Below are positions 16,095 to 25,103 of a DNA stretch of 64,000 nucleotides, one piece after another. A program made the translations under genes and the position numbers. How positions within the stretch are numbered: the first letter of the stretch is position 1; each line of letters starts with the position of its first letter. The stretch is taken from the NCBI GenBank assembly GCA_026002995.1, contig BPGK01000001.1:2543988-2607987 (forward strand), written 5' to 3'. The notes beneath the pieces were generated by a model, which ran no database searches, had not been told where the DNA came from, and saw only the letters and a list, made by a program, of their open reading frames with translations. The DNA is from Gaiellaceae bacterium (GTDB taxonomy: Bacteria > Actinomycetota > Thermoleophilia > Gaiellales > Gaiellaceae).

Positions 16095-16343
16095 CCGGTG
16101 GGCCCCGGCATTCGAGAACTCAGCTACGGAGGAGCAACATCAGGTCGCGCACGATAGCGACCCGACCGGAGGCGGTCAAACCGCGCGCGTCAGTGCTCGC
16201 CCGCGCCGAGAGCCGGGCCTGGCCCAGGCGGGATCGCGTGCTTCCTCGCGTATCTCATCCGCGACACCTTCTCTCGACGGGGACAACGCTCACGGCCTCG
16301 CCGGCGTGAGCAGAGCCGCGGCACTGTAGCAGCCGACGCAGGG

Positions 16344-16390
16344 GGCGCGAGGGGCGCCGCCCGCCGACTGCGAGCGGCGCCCCTCGCGCC
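16344..16390 (-). terminator. 17-bp stem hairpin after the SIMPL gene
   Basis: Exact inverted repeats 16344-16360 and 16374-16390 (GGCGCGAGGGGCGCCGC arm) with a 13-nt loop, beginning 6 nt past the SIMPL-domain stop. Very stable; no U tract. Confidence 0.7.
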
Positions 16391-16395
16391 GGCCC

Positions 16396-17094
16396 TCAGC
16401 GGAGGAAGAAGGTGACGCTGACCGTGGCGGTCGTGTCCTGCGCGCCGGGGACGATCGGCATCGCCGCGTTGGCGGCGACACGCTCGGCCGCATACGGGAT
16501 CGGAGCAGACCCCCCGGCCTCGACGATCGTGTGGATCCCCCCGAGGGAGCGACCGGACGCCTTCGCGAGCACCTCCGCCCGCGCGCGCGCCTCGTCGAGC
16601 GCCTTCGCGAGCGCCTGCCGGTAGAGCTCCTCGGCGTTCGTCGAGCTCATCACGGGCCCGGAGATCTGGTTCGCTCCGGCCTCGACGGCGGCGTCGATGA
16701 GCGCCGGCGCGTCCTCGACGTCGCTCACGGCGGAGACCGCGGTGGAGGCCGCGTAGCCCTCGATCCTGCCGCTCTCGCCCGAGACCGGGTAGACACTGAC
16801 CTGCTGCGTTCGGAGCTCGCGCCCGCCCGCCTGCCGGAGCGCGTTGACGATCTTCCGCGCGGCGTCCGCGCTCGCGCGAACAGCCTCACGGGCGGTCGCG
16901 GCGCGGGTCTCGACGCCGAACGAGAGCTCCGCCTCGTCGGGAGCGGCCACGACGATGCCGACCCCGCTCACGGTGAGCGTGTCGGGATCGGCCGCGGGAG
17001 CATCCTGGGCGCCGGCGAGGTCGGGAAGACCGACGGCGCCGGCGAGCGCGACGAGCGCGAAGCCGGCGGCGACGGCGAGGGCAAGTCGTTTCAT
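16396..17094 (-). CDS. Secreted SIMPL (DUF541) domain protein
   Basis: The 232-residue protein has a signal peptide (ALAVAAGFALVALAGAVG, likely cleaved before the QDAPAADPD segment) and a SIMPL/DUF541 domain: LTVSGVGIVVAAPDEAELSFGV near residues 40-61, then VSVYPVSGESGRIEGYAAST, and a C-terminal AKASGRSLGGIHTIVEAG. This extracytoplasmic family is known from oxidative-stress-related and outer-envelope proteins, without a defined activity. ATG 17094 has GGAGG 7 nt upstream. Monocistronic, closed by a strong hairpin. Confidence 0.88.
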   Translation of the reverse strand: MKRLALAVAAGFALVALAGAVGLPDLAGAQDAPAADPDTLTVSGVGIVVAAPDEAELSFGVETRAATAREAVRASADAARKIVNALRQAGGRELRTQQVSVYPVSGESGRIEGYAASTAVSAVSDVEDAPALIDAAVEAGANQISGPVMSSTNAEELYRQALAKALDEARARAEVLAKASGRSLGGIHTIVEAGGSAPIPYAAERVAANAAMPIVPGAQDTTATVSVTFFLR

Positions 17095-17148
17095 GAGCGC
17101 CTCCGCGGGTAGATGACGTCTCGGATACGCCGCAGGAGGCAGCCGCCG

Positions 17149-17556
17149 TCACGCGGTCGTGTCGGCGAGATCCCGTTCGAGCGCCTCGCGCTCCGCCTCA
17201 GTGAGCGGTCGCGAGCGGCCGGTCGCGCGGTCGCGGGCGACGAGGACCGCCTCGGCCTCGGCGGAGAGCTCCCCGTCTCGGGTCCGGATCTGCTCGCGCA
17301 GGGTCAGACTCGAGTTCCCGATGCGCTCGAGCGCGCAGGTGACGACGACGCCGTCGTCCTCGAGCGTGAGCTCCCGCCGGAAGTCGATCGCGACCCGGGC
17401 GAGCACGAAGTCCCAGAGGTCGCCGTTCGCCCCCAGTGCTCGCTCGAGCCACTCGTCCCGACACTCCTCGAGGTAGGTCGCGTAGACGGCGTTGTTGACG
17501 TGGCTGTACGCGTCCACGTCGCGCCAGCGAATCTCGATCTCCTTCGAGTGCGGCAT
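17149..17556 (-). CDS. Acyl-CoA thioesterase, 4HBT hot-dog fold
   Basis: The 135-residue single hot-dog protein has RWRDVDAYSHVNNAVYATYLEE, where the Asp (DVD) and HVNN motif mark the 4-hydroxybenzoyl-CoA thioesterase-like active site. It probably hydrolyses an acyl-CoA; chain specificity is unknown. It lies just downstream of the acyl-CoA dehydrogenase on the same strand, about 180 bp away, with its own TAGGAT box 7 nt before the ATG. That suggests separate, leaderless expression. Confidence 0.85.
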   Translation of the reverse strand: MPHSKEIEIRWRDVDAYSHVNNAVYATYLEECRDEWLERALGANGDLWDFVLARVAIDFRRELTLEDDGVVVTCALERIGNSSLTLREQIRTRDGELSAEAEAVLVARDRATGRSRPLTEAEREALERDLADTTA

Positions 17557-17563
17557 CGCGTGG

Positions 17564-17569
17564 ATCCTA
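17564..17569 (-). promoter_or_regulatory. TAGGAT -10-like box, 7 nt before ATG 17556
   Basis: Another case of the TANNNT-N6-9-start pattern, supporting ATG 17556 as a leaderless start. Confidence 0.45.
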
Positions 17570-17736
17570 CGAGACCTGATCTGCGAAGCGTTCGACGAGC
17601 TCCACCGGGAAGGCGATCGGCCTCGGGGCCCGACGCACCTCCAGCGCCAGGGCGCGACGAGAAGTCGAGCCGCGCACGAAGGCAGGTCGCGTGCCGATCG
17701 CCACCCGGTCGGTGCAGATCCCTCCGGAGCCGCCCG

Positions 17737-18903
17737 TCAGTCCCAGCCGAGGTACGGGGCGGCGCCGCGCTTGAAGAGGCCACGGGAGATGATCGAGCGC
17801 TGGATCTCGCTCGTCCCCTCCCAGATCCGGTCGACACGGAGCTCGCGGTAGAAGCGCGCCGCGGGGTTCTCGACCATGTACCCGCGACCGCCGAAGGCCT
17901 GGACGGCCCGGTCCGCCACCCGCCCGGCCATCTCCGAGGCGAAGAGCTTCGCCATCGAGACCTTCCCGTGCACGACCTTGCGGTCGGAGAGCGTGTCGAA
18001 GGCGTGCGCGGCGTGGTAGGTGAGCAGGCGCGCCGCGTGCAGCTCGGTCAGCGAGTCCGCGAGCGGGAAGGAGATGCCCTGGTACTCGGCGATCGGCGAG
18101 CCGAAGGCGACGCGATCCCTCGCCCACTCCGCCGTGAGGTCGACGAGCCGGAGCGCGGCGCCGCAGCAGCGCGCGGCGATGAACAGGCGCTCGACGAGGA
18201 TCCACTCCTTCGCGCCCTCGTCGCCCGACGCAGGGACGCGGTTCGCGTCCGGCACCCGGCAGTCAGTGAAGACGAGCTCCGGGTGGTGGTCGAGGTACGG
18301 GTCGTGGAGGAACGACGGCGTGCGGCGGATCTCGAGGCCGGGCGCATCCGGGTCGACGAGGAAGAGCGTCTGCTCGCCCTCGGCCAGCGCGAGCACGATG
18401 TAGACCCCCGGCGGGCCCTCGCTCGTCACGAACCACTTCTCGCCGTTCAGCAGCCACTCGTCGCCGTCGCGGGTCGCGGTCGCTTGGATACCCGCGAGAT
18501 CGGAGCCGGCACCGGGCTCGGTGAGCGCCCAGGCCTCCCGGTACTCGCCGCGGACGATCGGGAGCACGTAGCGCTCGATCTGCTCGGGGGTCGCGATCTC
18601 GTACAGCTCGCGCGGCCCGCGGTCGACGACCGCGAAGCCGAGACCGTTCGTCGCCTTCCCGGACTCCTCCTCGAGCGCGACCTGGCCGAGCATGGAGAGA
18701 TCCTTGCCCCCGACCTCGGCGGGCATGTTGAGCATCGAGAACCCGGCCTCGCGTGCCTTGCGACGGAGCTCGTCCACCTCGGCCGGATCGATCGAGCCGC
18801 GCTCGGCAATCCGCTGCTCGAGCGGGTAGACCTCGCGCTCGACAAAAGCCCCGACGGCCTCTTTCAGCTCGCGGATCTCCGCCGGCAGCTCGGGAACGAT
18901 CAT
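17737..18903 (-). CDS. Acyl-CoA dehydrogenase
   Basis: The 388-residue flavoenzyme oxidises acyl-CoA to enoyl-CoA with FAD. N-terminal helices span 1-120; the beta-domain motifs are WALTEPGAGSDLAGI and NGEKWFVTS; the C-domain ends with FGGRGYMVENPAARFYRELR and IWEGTSEIQR, the usual dehydrogenase close. Length is normal. Residues about 26-121 are the segment copied at 12832-13119; this gene is the intact copy. A TAGGCT box 7 nt upstream, inside the stop of the neighbouring oxidoreductase gene, supports ATG 18903. Likely part of fatty or branched acid degradation together with the thioesterase and acyl-CoA synthetase nearby. Confidence 0.93.
   Translation of the reverse strand: MIVPELPAEIRELKEAVGAFVEREVYPLEQRIAERGSIDPAEVDELRRKAREAGFSMLNMPAEVGGKDLSMLGQVALEEESGKATNGLGFAVVDRGPRELYEIATPEQIERYVLPIVRGEYREAWALTEPGAGSDLAGIQATATRDGDEWLLNGEKWFVTSEGPPGVYIVLALAEGEQTLFLVDPDAPGLEIRRTPSFLHDPYLDHHPELVFTDCRVPDANRVPASGDEGAKEWILVERLFIAARCCGAALRLVDLTAEWARDRVAFGSPIAEYQGISFPLADSLTELHAARLLTYHAAHAFDTLSDRKVVHGKVSMAKLFASEMAGRVADRAVQAFGGRGYMVENPAARFYRELRVDRIWEGTSEIQRSIISRGLFKRGAAPYLGWD
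18539..18826 (-). repeat. Source copy of the 288-bp duplicated segment
   Basis: This internal part of the intact acyl-CoA dehydrogenase gene is repeated exactly, in inverted orientation, at 12832-13119. Confidence 0.9.
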
Positions 18904-18910
18904 GGTGTGG

Positions 18911-18916
18911 AGCCTA
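18911..18916 (-). promoter_or_regulatory. TAGGCT -10-like box, 7 nt before ATG 18903
   Basis: The box includes the TAG stop of the upstream oxidoreductase gene. Its position fits a leaderless transcript beginning at the dehydrogenase ATG. Confidence 0.45.
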
Positions 18917-20845
18917 CGCGAGCGCGACGATGCGCTGCACGGCCTCCGTGCCTTCGAGGATCGCCTCCTCGAACGAGCGCGGCGAGAGGCAATCTCCTGC
19001 CTCCTCCACCTCGAGCCCCGCGGCTCGCAGCATGGGCGCGAGCGTGTCCTCTGGGACACGTCCCTGCGCGAGGACGAGGAGGTCGGCCTGCCGCCGCTCC
19101 CGCAGCTCCGGCGCGAACACGTTGGCGAGCTCGACCGAGCCGGCGTCGGCGCCGAGGAGCTCGCGGTGGTGGAGCACCTCCACGCCCACGCGGTACAGGC
19201 GCCGGAGGTAGAGGTTCCGTCGGTACTGGTGCACCCCCTCGCCGACCGCGACCGAGGCGACCGCGAGCGTGACTCGATTGCCGGCGGCGGCGAGCACCTC
19301 GGCACAGTCGAGTCCCGAGGGATCCCCGCCCCAGTCGGCGACGAGCACGTCGAGGCCCTCGGGGGCAGGTGCGGCGAGCACCTCCCAGGCCTGTCGTGCC
19401 GCGATGCCCCCGAGCTCGAGCGGGGGCTCGTACGGGCGTGCGCCGGTCGCGACAACGACGGCCTCCGGCTCGAGCCCCGCCACGAGGCCCGCGTCGGCCG
19501 CCACCCCGAGCCGAACCTCGACCGAGGCGAGCCGCCGCTCGAAGAGCGCGATCAGCTCGCGCGCGATCGAGCCCGTTCCCGGCGCGCGCAGCGCCAGCGC
19601 GAGCTGGCCGCCGAGCCGATCGGAGCGCTCGAGGAGGACGACCTCGCAACCCGCCTCCGTTGCCTCGGCGGCCGCCGCGAGACCCGCCGGCCCGCCGCCG
19701 ACGACGACGAGACGGCGTCGCCGTGACGCTCGCGGCAGAGAGAGCACACGCTCGCGCCCGGTGCGCGGGTTGACGGCGCACGCGATCGGCGTTCCCGCGT
19801 GGTAGTGGGCGATGCACGCGTTGCAGCCGACGCAGCGCAGCACGCTGTCGAGCGCGCCTCTCCTCGTCTTCGCGGGCAGATCGGGGTCGGCGATCAGCGC
19901 TCGTGTCATCCCGACCGCGTCGGCGACACCGGTCGCGACGAGGGCGGCCGCGCGCCGCGGATCGACGACGCGCGATGTGACGATCAGCGGCGGCCCGAGC
20001 GAGAAGCCTGCGGCGTGCACGGCCACGGCATCCTCCTCGACGGGCGGCGGCGGGACGATGCGGACCGAGCCGAGGTACGTCGACGATTCGCCCAGTGCGA
20101 GCGAGACGTAGTCGACACCCTCCTCCACCGCAACCTCGGCGATCCGTCGCCCGGAGGAGGTGTCGCCGCTCACGCGGACGCCGACCACGAGCTCGGGGGC
20201 GGCTGCTCGGATCGCGCGCAGGACGGAACGCAGGAAGCTCGCTCCGTCCGCCCACTCGTCCTCCCGTCGGTTCACGGTCGGGTCGAAGAGCTGCTCGACG
20301 AGGTAGCGGTGTGCAGCGGAGACCTCCACGCCGTCGAGACCGCCCTCCGCCGCGAGCTCGGCGGAGCGCGCGTAGCCCGCGACGAGCTCGTCGAGCTCCT
20401 CCGGGCGCAGCGCTCGGGGCTCGGTTCGAAAGCGGGGGCTCGGCACCGCGGACGGCGCGAGCGCCGGCGCTCGCGGCGGGGTCGCGATCTGCTCGCGGCC
20501 GCCGTGGAAGAGCTGGACGAAGAGCCGCGTCCGGTGCCGGTGCACCGCCTCGGCGACATGGCGGTAGCCGTCCACGATCCCCGGGAGGTAGCCGCCGAGG
20601 GTATGCGAGGTGAGGAGGCCGCTCGGATGGACCGCCGTCGCCTCGAGCACGATGAGCCCCACTCCGCCGCGCGCCCTCGCCTCGTGGTAGGCGACGAAGT
20701 CGGGGGTCGGGAGGTGCTCGTGGACGAGCGTCGTCTGGTGCGCCGTCGAGACGATCCGACTCGCGAGCTCGACAGGGCCGAGGGAGAGCGGATCGAACAG
20801 GGGCGCGAGCGCCGGGTCGAGGTCGGTCGCGGACGATCCGTTCAC
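18914..20845 (-). CDS. NADH:flavin oxidoreductase with Fe-S cluster (2,4-dienoyl-CoA reductase / trimethylamine dehydrogenase family)
   Basis: A 643-residue three-part enzyme. An old-yellow-enzyme TIM barrel for FMN (about 12-330; HHGG-like QLFHGGREQ, SAAHRYLVEQLFDPTVNRREDE) is followed by a 4Fe-4S site Cys338-X2-Cys341-X2-Cys344-X11-Cys356, then an FAD/NAD(P)-binding half (VVVGGGPAGLAAAA from about 380; ATGARP). Members include 2,4-dienoyl-CoA reductase, trimethylamine dehydrogenase and N-methylproline demethylases. The acyl-CoA neighbours favour the first; the amine cluster 5 kb away allows the others. GTG 20845 follows a TACCAT box by 10 nt. Confidence 0.88.
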   Translation of the reverse strand: MNGSSATDLDPALAPLFDPLSLGPVELASRIVSTAHQTTLVHEHLPTPDFVAYHEARARGGVGLIVLEATAVHPSGLLTSHTLGGYLPGIVDGYRHVAEAVHRHRTRLFVQLFHGGREQIATPPRAPALAPSAVPSPRFRTEPRALRPEELDELVAGYARSAELAAEGGLDGVEVSAAHRYLVEQLFDPTVNRREDEWADGASFLRSVLRAIRAAAPELVVGVRVSGDTSSGRRIAEVAVEEGVDYVSLALGESSTYLGSVRIVPPPPVEEDAVAVHAAGFSLGPPLIVTSRVVDPRRAAALVATGVADAVGMTRALIADPDLPAKTRRGALDSVLRCVGCNACIAHYHAGTPIACAVNPRTGRERVLSLPRASRRRRLVVVGGGPAGLAAAAEATEAGCEVVLLERSDRLGGQLALALRAPGTGSIARELIALFERRLASVEVRLGVAADAGLVAGLEPEAVVVATGARPYEPPLELGGIAARQAWEVLAAPAPEGLDVLVADWGGDPSGLDCAEVLAAAGNRVTLAVASVAVGEGVHQYRRNLYLRRLYRVGVEVLHHRELLGADAGSVELANVFAPELRERRQADLLVLAQGRVPEDTLAPMLRAAGLEVEEAGDCLSPRSFEEAILEGTEAVQRIVALA

Positions 20846-20880
20846 CGTTCGGGCGATGGTAACCAGGCTGGCGCGAGAGA

Positions 20881-22875
20881 ATGCGCGTCGTGCCCGACCT
20901 GCGCGCCCTCCTCTTCCCCCGCACGATCGCGATCGTGGGCGCCTCGCCGAGGAACGTCGAGGCGGTGGAGACCACGATCCGCAGCGGGGTGACGACGTGG
21001 GCGGTGAACCCGAACCGCGACGAGGTCGCGGGGCTCCCGTGCCACCCCAGCGTCGCCGACCTCCCCGAGACGCCCGAGCTCGCCTTCCTCCTCGTGAACC
21101 ACGAGCGCGTCGAGGCGGCCCTCGAGGACGCGGCGGCGGCAGGGGTGCGCGCGTTCGTGGTGCCGGGCGTCGGCGCCGAGGCGGGAGAGGCGGCGCGGCC
21201 CACGAGCGAGCGCCTCGCAGCCCGAGCGCGCGAGCTCGGCGCCACGCTCCTGGGGCCGAACTGTATGGGAACGTACGCGCCCGACGGGCCCGCCGCCTGG
21301 ATCGGCCGCGCCCCCGAGACGACCGCGCCCGGTCACGTCGCAGTCCTCTGTCAGTCGGGCTCGATCGCCGATGCCTTCCTCTCGCTCGGCGGACGCGTCG
21401 GCTTCCGCTGCGTCGTCTCCTCCGGCGCGGAAGCGGTGATCGACGCAGCCGACATCGTCGACTTCTTCGCCGACGACGAGGAGACGCGGGCGGTCGGCCT
21501 CTTCCTCGAGACCGTTCGCCGTCCGGAGCCCTTCGCGGAGGCGCTCGCCCGCTGCGCGGAGCGCGGGAAGATCGTCGTCTGCCTCAAGGTCGGCCGCTCC
21601 GACGCCGCCGCTCGGGCCGCGCTCACGCACACGGGCGCGCTCGTCGGCTCCGGGCGCGCGTTCTCCGCGCTCCTGCGTCGCTACGCCGCGATCGAGGTCG
21701 AGGACTTCCACGAGCTCGTCGAGACGCTCGAGATCGTGGGCCGGCGTCGGTGGCCTCGCGGCGCACGGATCGGGGCAATCTCGGAGTCGGGCGGGGAGTG
21801 CGCGCTCCTCGCCGACCACGCCGAGGCAGCGGGGATCCCCTTCGCGCCGCTCCCGGAGCGCCTCGCGGCGGCGCTGCGAGTCGAGTTCCCCAACTTCCTC
21901 TCGCCCGGGAACCCGCTCGACGCCTGGGCAGTCGCCGACGAGACCGTCGTCTACCCGCGCTCGCTGGAGCTCATGGCGGGGTCGGGAGCCTTCGACGTGC
22001 TCCTCGCCCAGGCCGACTTGTCGCAGTTCCGCGACCCGACGAACGACGAGTGGTGCGAGCTCACCCTGCGGACGCTCGGCCGCCTCGCTCGCGAGCACCC
22101 CGACCTCTTCACCGCCATGACGACCGTGCACAGCGCCGACCCGCCCCGCCCCTTCCAAGAGCTCGCACGCGAGCTCGACGTCGCCCTCCTACGCGGCGCG
22201 CGTGACTCGATGCGCGCCCTCGCCGCGGTGAGCCTGCGTCGGCGCTGGCATCCGCTCACGCGCGCGTGCGCCCCGCCTCCGGTGGCGGACCTCCTGCGGC
22301 CGGGGTCGCTCCCGGAGCACGAGTCCGCGCTCGTGCTCGAGCGTTGCGGCGTCCCTGTCGCCGAGCGACGGCGCGCACGGACTCCCGAGGAGGCCGTCGC
22401 CGCCGCACGCGAGCTCGGCTTCCCGGTCGTGGTGAAACGCGACGGGCCAGCGCACAAGGCCCGCGAGGGCGGCGTGGTGCTCGGCCTCGAGCGCCCCGCT
22501 GCCGTGCGGGAGGCAGCCTCCCGCTTGGGCTGTCCCGTCCTCGTCGCTCGTCAGGTCCCTCCCGGGGCGGAGGTCCTCTGCGGTATGACCCGCGATCCCG
22601 CCTACGGCCCGATCCTCGCCGTGGGCGCCGGAGGCGGCGACGTCGAGGAGCTCGACCGTGTCGCCCTCTGTGCCGCGCCTGTCGAGCGGGGGATCGCAGC
22701 CGAGCTCGTCGCCGAGGCGGCTGTGGACGATCCGCACGGCGTCGTCTCGGACACGCTCGTCGCGCTCTCCCGACTCGCGCTCGCGTACCCCAAGATCGCG
22801 TCGATCGACGTCAATCCGCTCATCATCGGCGAGAGCGAGACCGTCGCTGTGGACGCGCTCGTCGTCTGCGATTGA
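20881..22875 (+). CDS. ADP-forming acyl-CoA synthetase-like (acetate--CoA ligase family) protein
   Basis: The 664-residue protein joins a CoA-binding domain (about 10-135; PRTIAIVGASPRN, LGPNCMG), a flavodoxin-like ligase domain (about 150-300; LCQSGSIADAFLS and phospho-His250 in LTHTGALVGSG), and a C-terminal ATP-grasp part (about 450-664; GFPVVVKRDGPAHKAREGGVVLG; SIDVNPLII). This is the order of fused ADP-forming acyl-CoA synthetases, which interconvert acid + CoA + ATP and acyl-CoA + ADP + Pi. The same fold is found in protein acetyltransferases, but no GNAT domain is present. It diverges from the flavin oxidoreductase gene, 35 bp apart. Confidence 0.87.
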   Translation: MRVVPDLRALLFPRTIAIVGASPRNVEAVETTIRSGVTTWAVNPNRDEVAGLPCHPSVADLPETPELAFLLVNHERVEAALEDAAAAGVRAFVVPGVGAEAGEAARPTSERLAARARELGATLLGPNCMGTYAPDGPAAWIGRAPETTAPGHVAVLCQSGSIADAFLSLGGRVGFRCVVSSGAEAVIDAADIVDFFADDEETRAVGLFLETVRRPEPFAEALARCAERGKIVVCLKVGRSDAAARAALTHTGALVGSGRAFSALLRRYAAIEVEDFHELVETLEIVGRRRWPRGARIGAISESGGECALLADHAEAAGIPFAPLPERLAAALRVEFPNFLSPGNPLDAWAVADETVVYPRSLELMAGSGAFDVLLAQADLSQFRDPTNDEWCELTLRTLGRLAREHPDLFTAMTTVHSADPPRPFQELARELDVALLRGARDSMRALAAVSLRRRWHPLTRACAPPPVADLLRPGSLPEHESALVLERCGVPVAERRRARTPEEAVAAARELGFPVVVKRDGPAHKAREGGVVLGLERPAAVREAASRLGCPVLVARQVPPGAEVLCGMTRDPAYGPILAVGAGGGDVEELDRVALCAAPVERGIAAELVAEAAVDDPHGVVSDTLVALSRLALAYPKIASIDVNPLIIGESETVAVDALVVCD

Positions 22876-22933
22876 CGCGAGTGTCAGTCTCTGGTTGACT
22901 CGCCCGAGAGGCGACGCGCGCGAGGAGGTCAAG

Positions 22934-24172
22934 ATGGCGATGCATCCGCGAGAGTCGAGGTACGGACGGCGCGAGTTCCTGGGCCGCTCGGCAGTCGGGG
23001 TGATCGGCCTCTCGAGCCTCGGCACACTCCTCGCCGCGTGTGGCGGCGGAGACGGCGGAGCCGCAGCGCTCGAGCTCGCGTCGCCCTCCAACCCGGTGAC
23101 GCAGCCGCTCTTCGACGACAACCCGCCGGTCGCGTCCGGCCTCGAGCCGGAGAAGGGGACGCTCCGGATCTACAACTGGAGCGGCTACCTCTGGCCGCGG
23201 ATCAAGAAGGACTTCGCCAAGGAGTACGGCGTGCAGGTCGAGGAGACGTACTTCTCGACGACAGACGAGGCCGTCGCCAAGATCTCCTCCGGAGCGGTCG
23301 ACTTCGACGTCTTCTTCCCCACCACCGACCGCGTCGGCCGCCTTATCGCAGGCAAGGCGCTTCAACCGCTGAACCACGACTACCTCCCGAACCTGCGCAA
23401 CGTCTGGCCCTCCGTGCAGGACCCCTGGTACGACAAGGGGTCACGGTACACGGTCCCGTACACGACCTGGACGACCGGGATCGGCTACCGCGTGGACAAG
23501 GTCGCGACGCGGCCCGAGAGCCTCTCCAACCCGTACGAGATCTACTGGGACGAGGCGAATCGCGGCAAGGTCTACCTCCTCGACGACAGTCGCGACGCGC
23601 CGGCGCACATGCTCCTGAAGAACGGGATCATGAACGTCAACACCGAGGATCCCGAGGACATCGAGCTCGCGAAGAACGAGCTGAAGTCGCTCATCGACGC
23701 CGTGAACGTGAAGCTCTCGACCGACGACTACACGAACGTCCCCGAGGGCAAGGCGTGGGTGCACCAGATGTGGTCGGGGAGCGCGATCGGGGCGCAGTGG
23801 TACCTCCCCGAGGGCACCGGGCCGGAGGTGCTCGGCTTCTGGTTTCCAGAGGACGGCCGCGGCGTGATCGGCAACGACATGATCGCGATCCCGAGGAACG
23901 CGAAGCACCCCGTGCTCGCGCACCACTTCCTGAACTACCTGCTCGACGAGAAGCACGGCTACGACAACTTCGTGAACTACACCGGGTACCAGCCTCCGCT
24001 CACCGCGCTCGACCCCGATCGCCTCGTGTCCGACGGTGTCGTCCCGGCGAACCTGAAGACCGCCATCGTGCGCGAGAGCGACTTCGACGTCGCCATGCCG
24101 CTGACCGAGCTCTCCGCCGACGGACAGGCGCTCTGGCAGAACGCCTGGGCCGAGTTCAAGGCGGGTGTCTGA
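22934..24172 (+). CDS. potD: Spermidine/putrescine-type ABC transporter substrate-binding lipoprotein
   Basis: The 412-residue protein is a type-2 periplasmic binding protein of the PotD family: GTLRIYNWSGYLWPRIKKDF, VDFDVFFPTTD, YTTWTTGIGYRVDKV, HHFLNYLLDEKHG. The leader combines a twin-arginine-like RRREFLG-type motif (YGRREFLGRSAVG) with a lipobox (LLAAC, Cys about 37), so it is probably a Tat-exported lipoprotein. GAGGAGG (22922-22928) precedes ATG 22934. It overlaps the permease start by 8 nt. Ligand is likely a polyamine or related cation; PotD-type residues alone do not settle which. Confidence 0.92.
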   Translation: MAMHPRESRYGRREFLGRSAVGVIGLSSLGTLLAACGGGDGGAAALELASPSNPVTQPLFDDNPPVASGLEPEKGTLRIYNWSGYLWPRIKKDFAKEYGVQVEETYFSTTDEAVAKISSGAVDFDVFFPTTDRVGRLIAGKALQPLNHDYLPNLRNVWPSVQDPWYDKGSRYTVPYTTWTTGIGYRVDKVATRPESLSNPYEIYWDEANRGKVYLLDDSRDAPAHMLLKNGIMNVNTEDPEDIELAKNELKSLIDAVNVKLSTDDYTNVPEGKAWVHQMWSGSAIGAQWYLPEGTGPEVLGFWFPEDGRGVIGNDMIAIPRNAKHPVLAHHFLNYLLDEKHGYDNFVNYTGYQPPLTALDPDRLVSDGVVPANLKTAIVRESDFDVAMPLTELSADGQALWQNAWAEFKAGV

Positions 24173-25103
24173 GGACGCAGGAGCGGCCGCCGAGCGGCCT
24201 GTCGTCGATCGCCGGGGCAACGCCTTCTGGGCGAGCCTCGCACTCCCGGGGGTCGCGTGGCTCTGCCTCTTCTTCCTGCTGCCGTTCTACGTGATCCTGT
24301 GCGTCGCGTTCGGAAGCGTGCACCCGGTCTTCCTGACGCCACAACCCGCCTGGAACCCGCTCTCGTGGGACACACGGGCCTTCGAGTTCGTCCTCGAGGG
24401 CCTCTTCACCCCCGGCGCCGCCTTCCAGGTCGTGTTCCTCCGGACGCTCGCGTACGTCGCGATCGCGACGTCGCTCTCGCTCCTCATCGCCTACCCGGTC
24501 GCGTACTACGTCGCGCGGCACGGCGGCCGCTACAAAGGGCTCCTGCTCGCCGGCCTCGTCGCCCCCTTCTTCATCAGCTACCTCATGCGGATGCTGGCCT
24601 GGATCAACCTCCTCCAGGACGACGGCTGGGTCAACGACGTGCTCGTGTGGGCTGGAGTCCTCGACGGCCCCCGCAACTGGCTCGACGGTCGCGCGTCGAG
24701 TGTGATCCTGGGGATGGTCTACGGGTACGTGCCCTTCATGATCCTGCCTCTGTACGCCTTCCTCGACCGCATCGACGGCCGCTTGCTGGAGGCTGCGCGC
24801 GACCTCGGCGCGAGCCGGTTCCAGACCTTCCGACTCGTGACCCTCCCGCTCTCGGGGCCGGCGATCCTCGCCGCGGTCGCGATCATCGCGCTGCCGATGT
24901 TCGGGGACTACTACACCCCCGACCTCCTCTCGCAGTCCCCGAACACGAGCTTGATCGGGAACCAGATCAGCCTCTACATCCGAGGCGGACAGCAGGTTCC
25001 GGTCGGAGCGGCGCTCGTCGTCTGCCTGATGGCGTTCCTCGCCGTCTTGATGGCCTACTACCTCGTCGTCACCGTCCGCGCCCAGCGGAGGCTCGGCGGG
25101 TGA
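24165..25103 (+). CDS. potB: Spermidine/putrescine-type ABC transporter permease
   Basis: The 312-residue membrane protein has six predicted helices; the first is LPGVAWLCLFFLLPFYVILCVAF. The EAA loop EAARDLGASRFQTFRLVTLPL contacts the PotA ATPase. PotB-type features include the long periplasmic loop after helix 1 and SYLMRMLAWINLLQDDGWVN. GTG 24165 overlaps potD; its stop overlaps potC (GTGA). Confidence 0.92.
   Translation: MSEDAGAAAERPVVDRRGNAFWASLALPGVAWLCLFFLLPFYVILCVAFGSVHPVFLTPQPAWNPLSWDTRAFEFVLEGLFTPGAAFQVVFLRTLAYVAIATSLSLLIAYPVAYYVARHGGRYKGLLLAGLVAPFFISYLMRMLAWINLLQDDGWVNDVLVWAGVLDGPRNWLDGRASSVILGMVYGYVPFMILPLYAFLDRIDGRLLEAARDLGASRFQTFRLVTLPLSGPAILAAVAIIALPMFGDYYTPDLLSQSPNTSLIGNQISLYIRGGQQVPVGAALVVCLMAFLAVLMAYYLVVTVRAQRRLGG

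Larger units (their letters stand above)
16010..16395. other. 386-bp gap: leader of the ABC operon and a terminator
   Basis: Contains the palindrome at 16066-16094 and the strong hairpin at 16344-16390. A GGAGGAG at 16128-16134 precedes a 57-codon plus-strand frame without a standard start codon, which I do not call. Nothing else is recognisable. Confidence 0.5.

Noticed and set aside
16139-16309. 57-codon plus-strand frame after a GGAGGAG
   Set aside because: No standard start codon at the right distance and no similarity that I recognise.
17557-17736. Minus-strand short frame ending in IAFPVELVERFADQVS between thioesterase and dehydrogenase
   Set aside because: About 45 codons, no ribosome site, no recognisable family; kept only as an unexplained gap.
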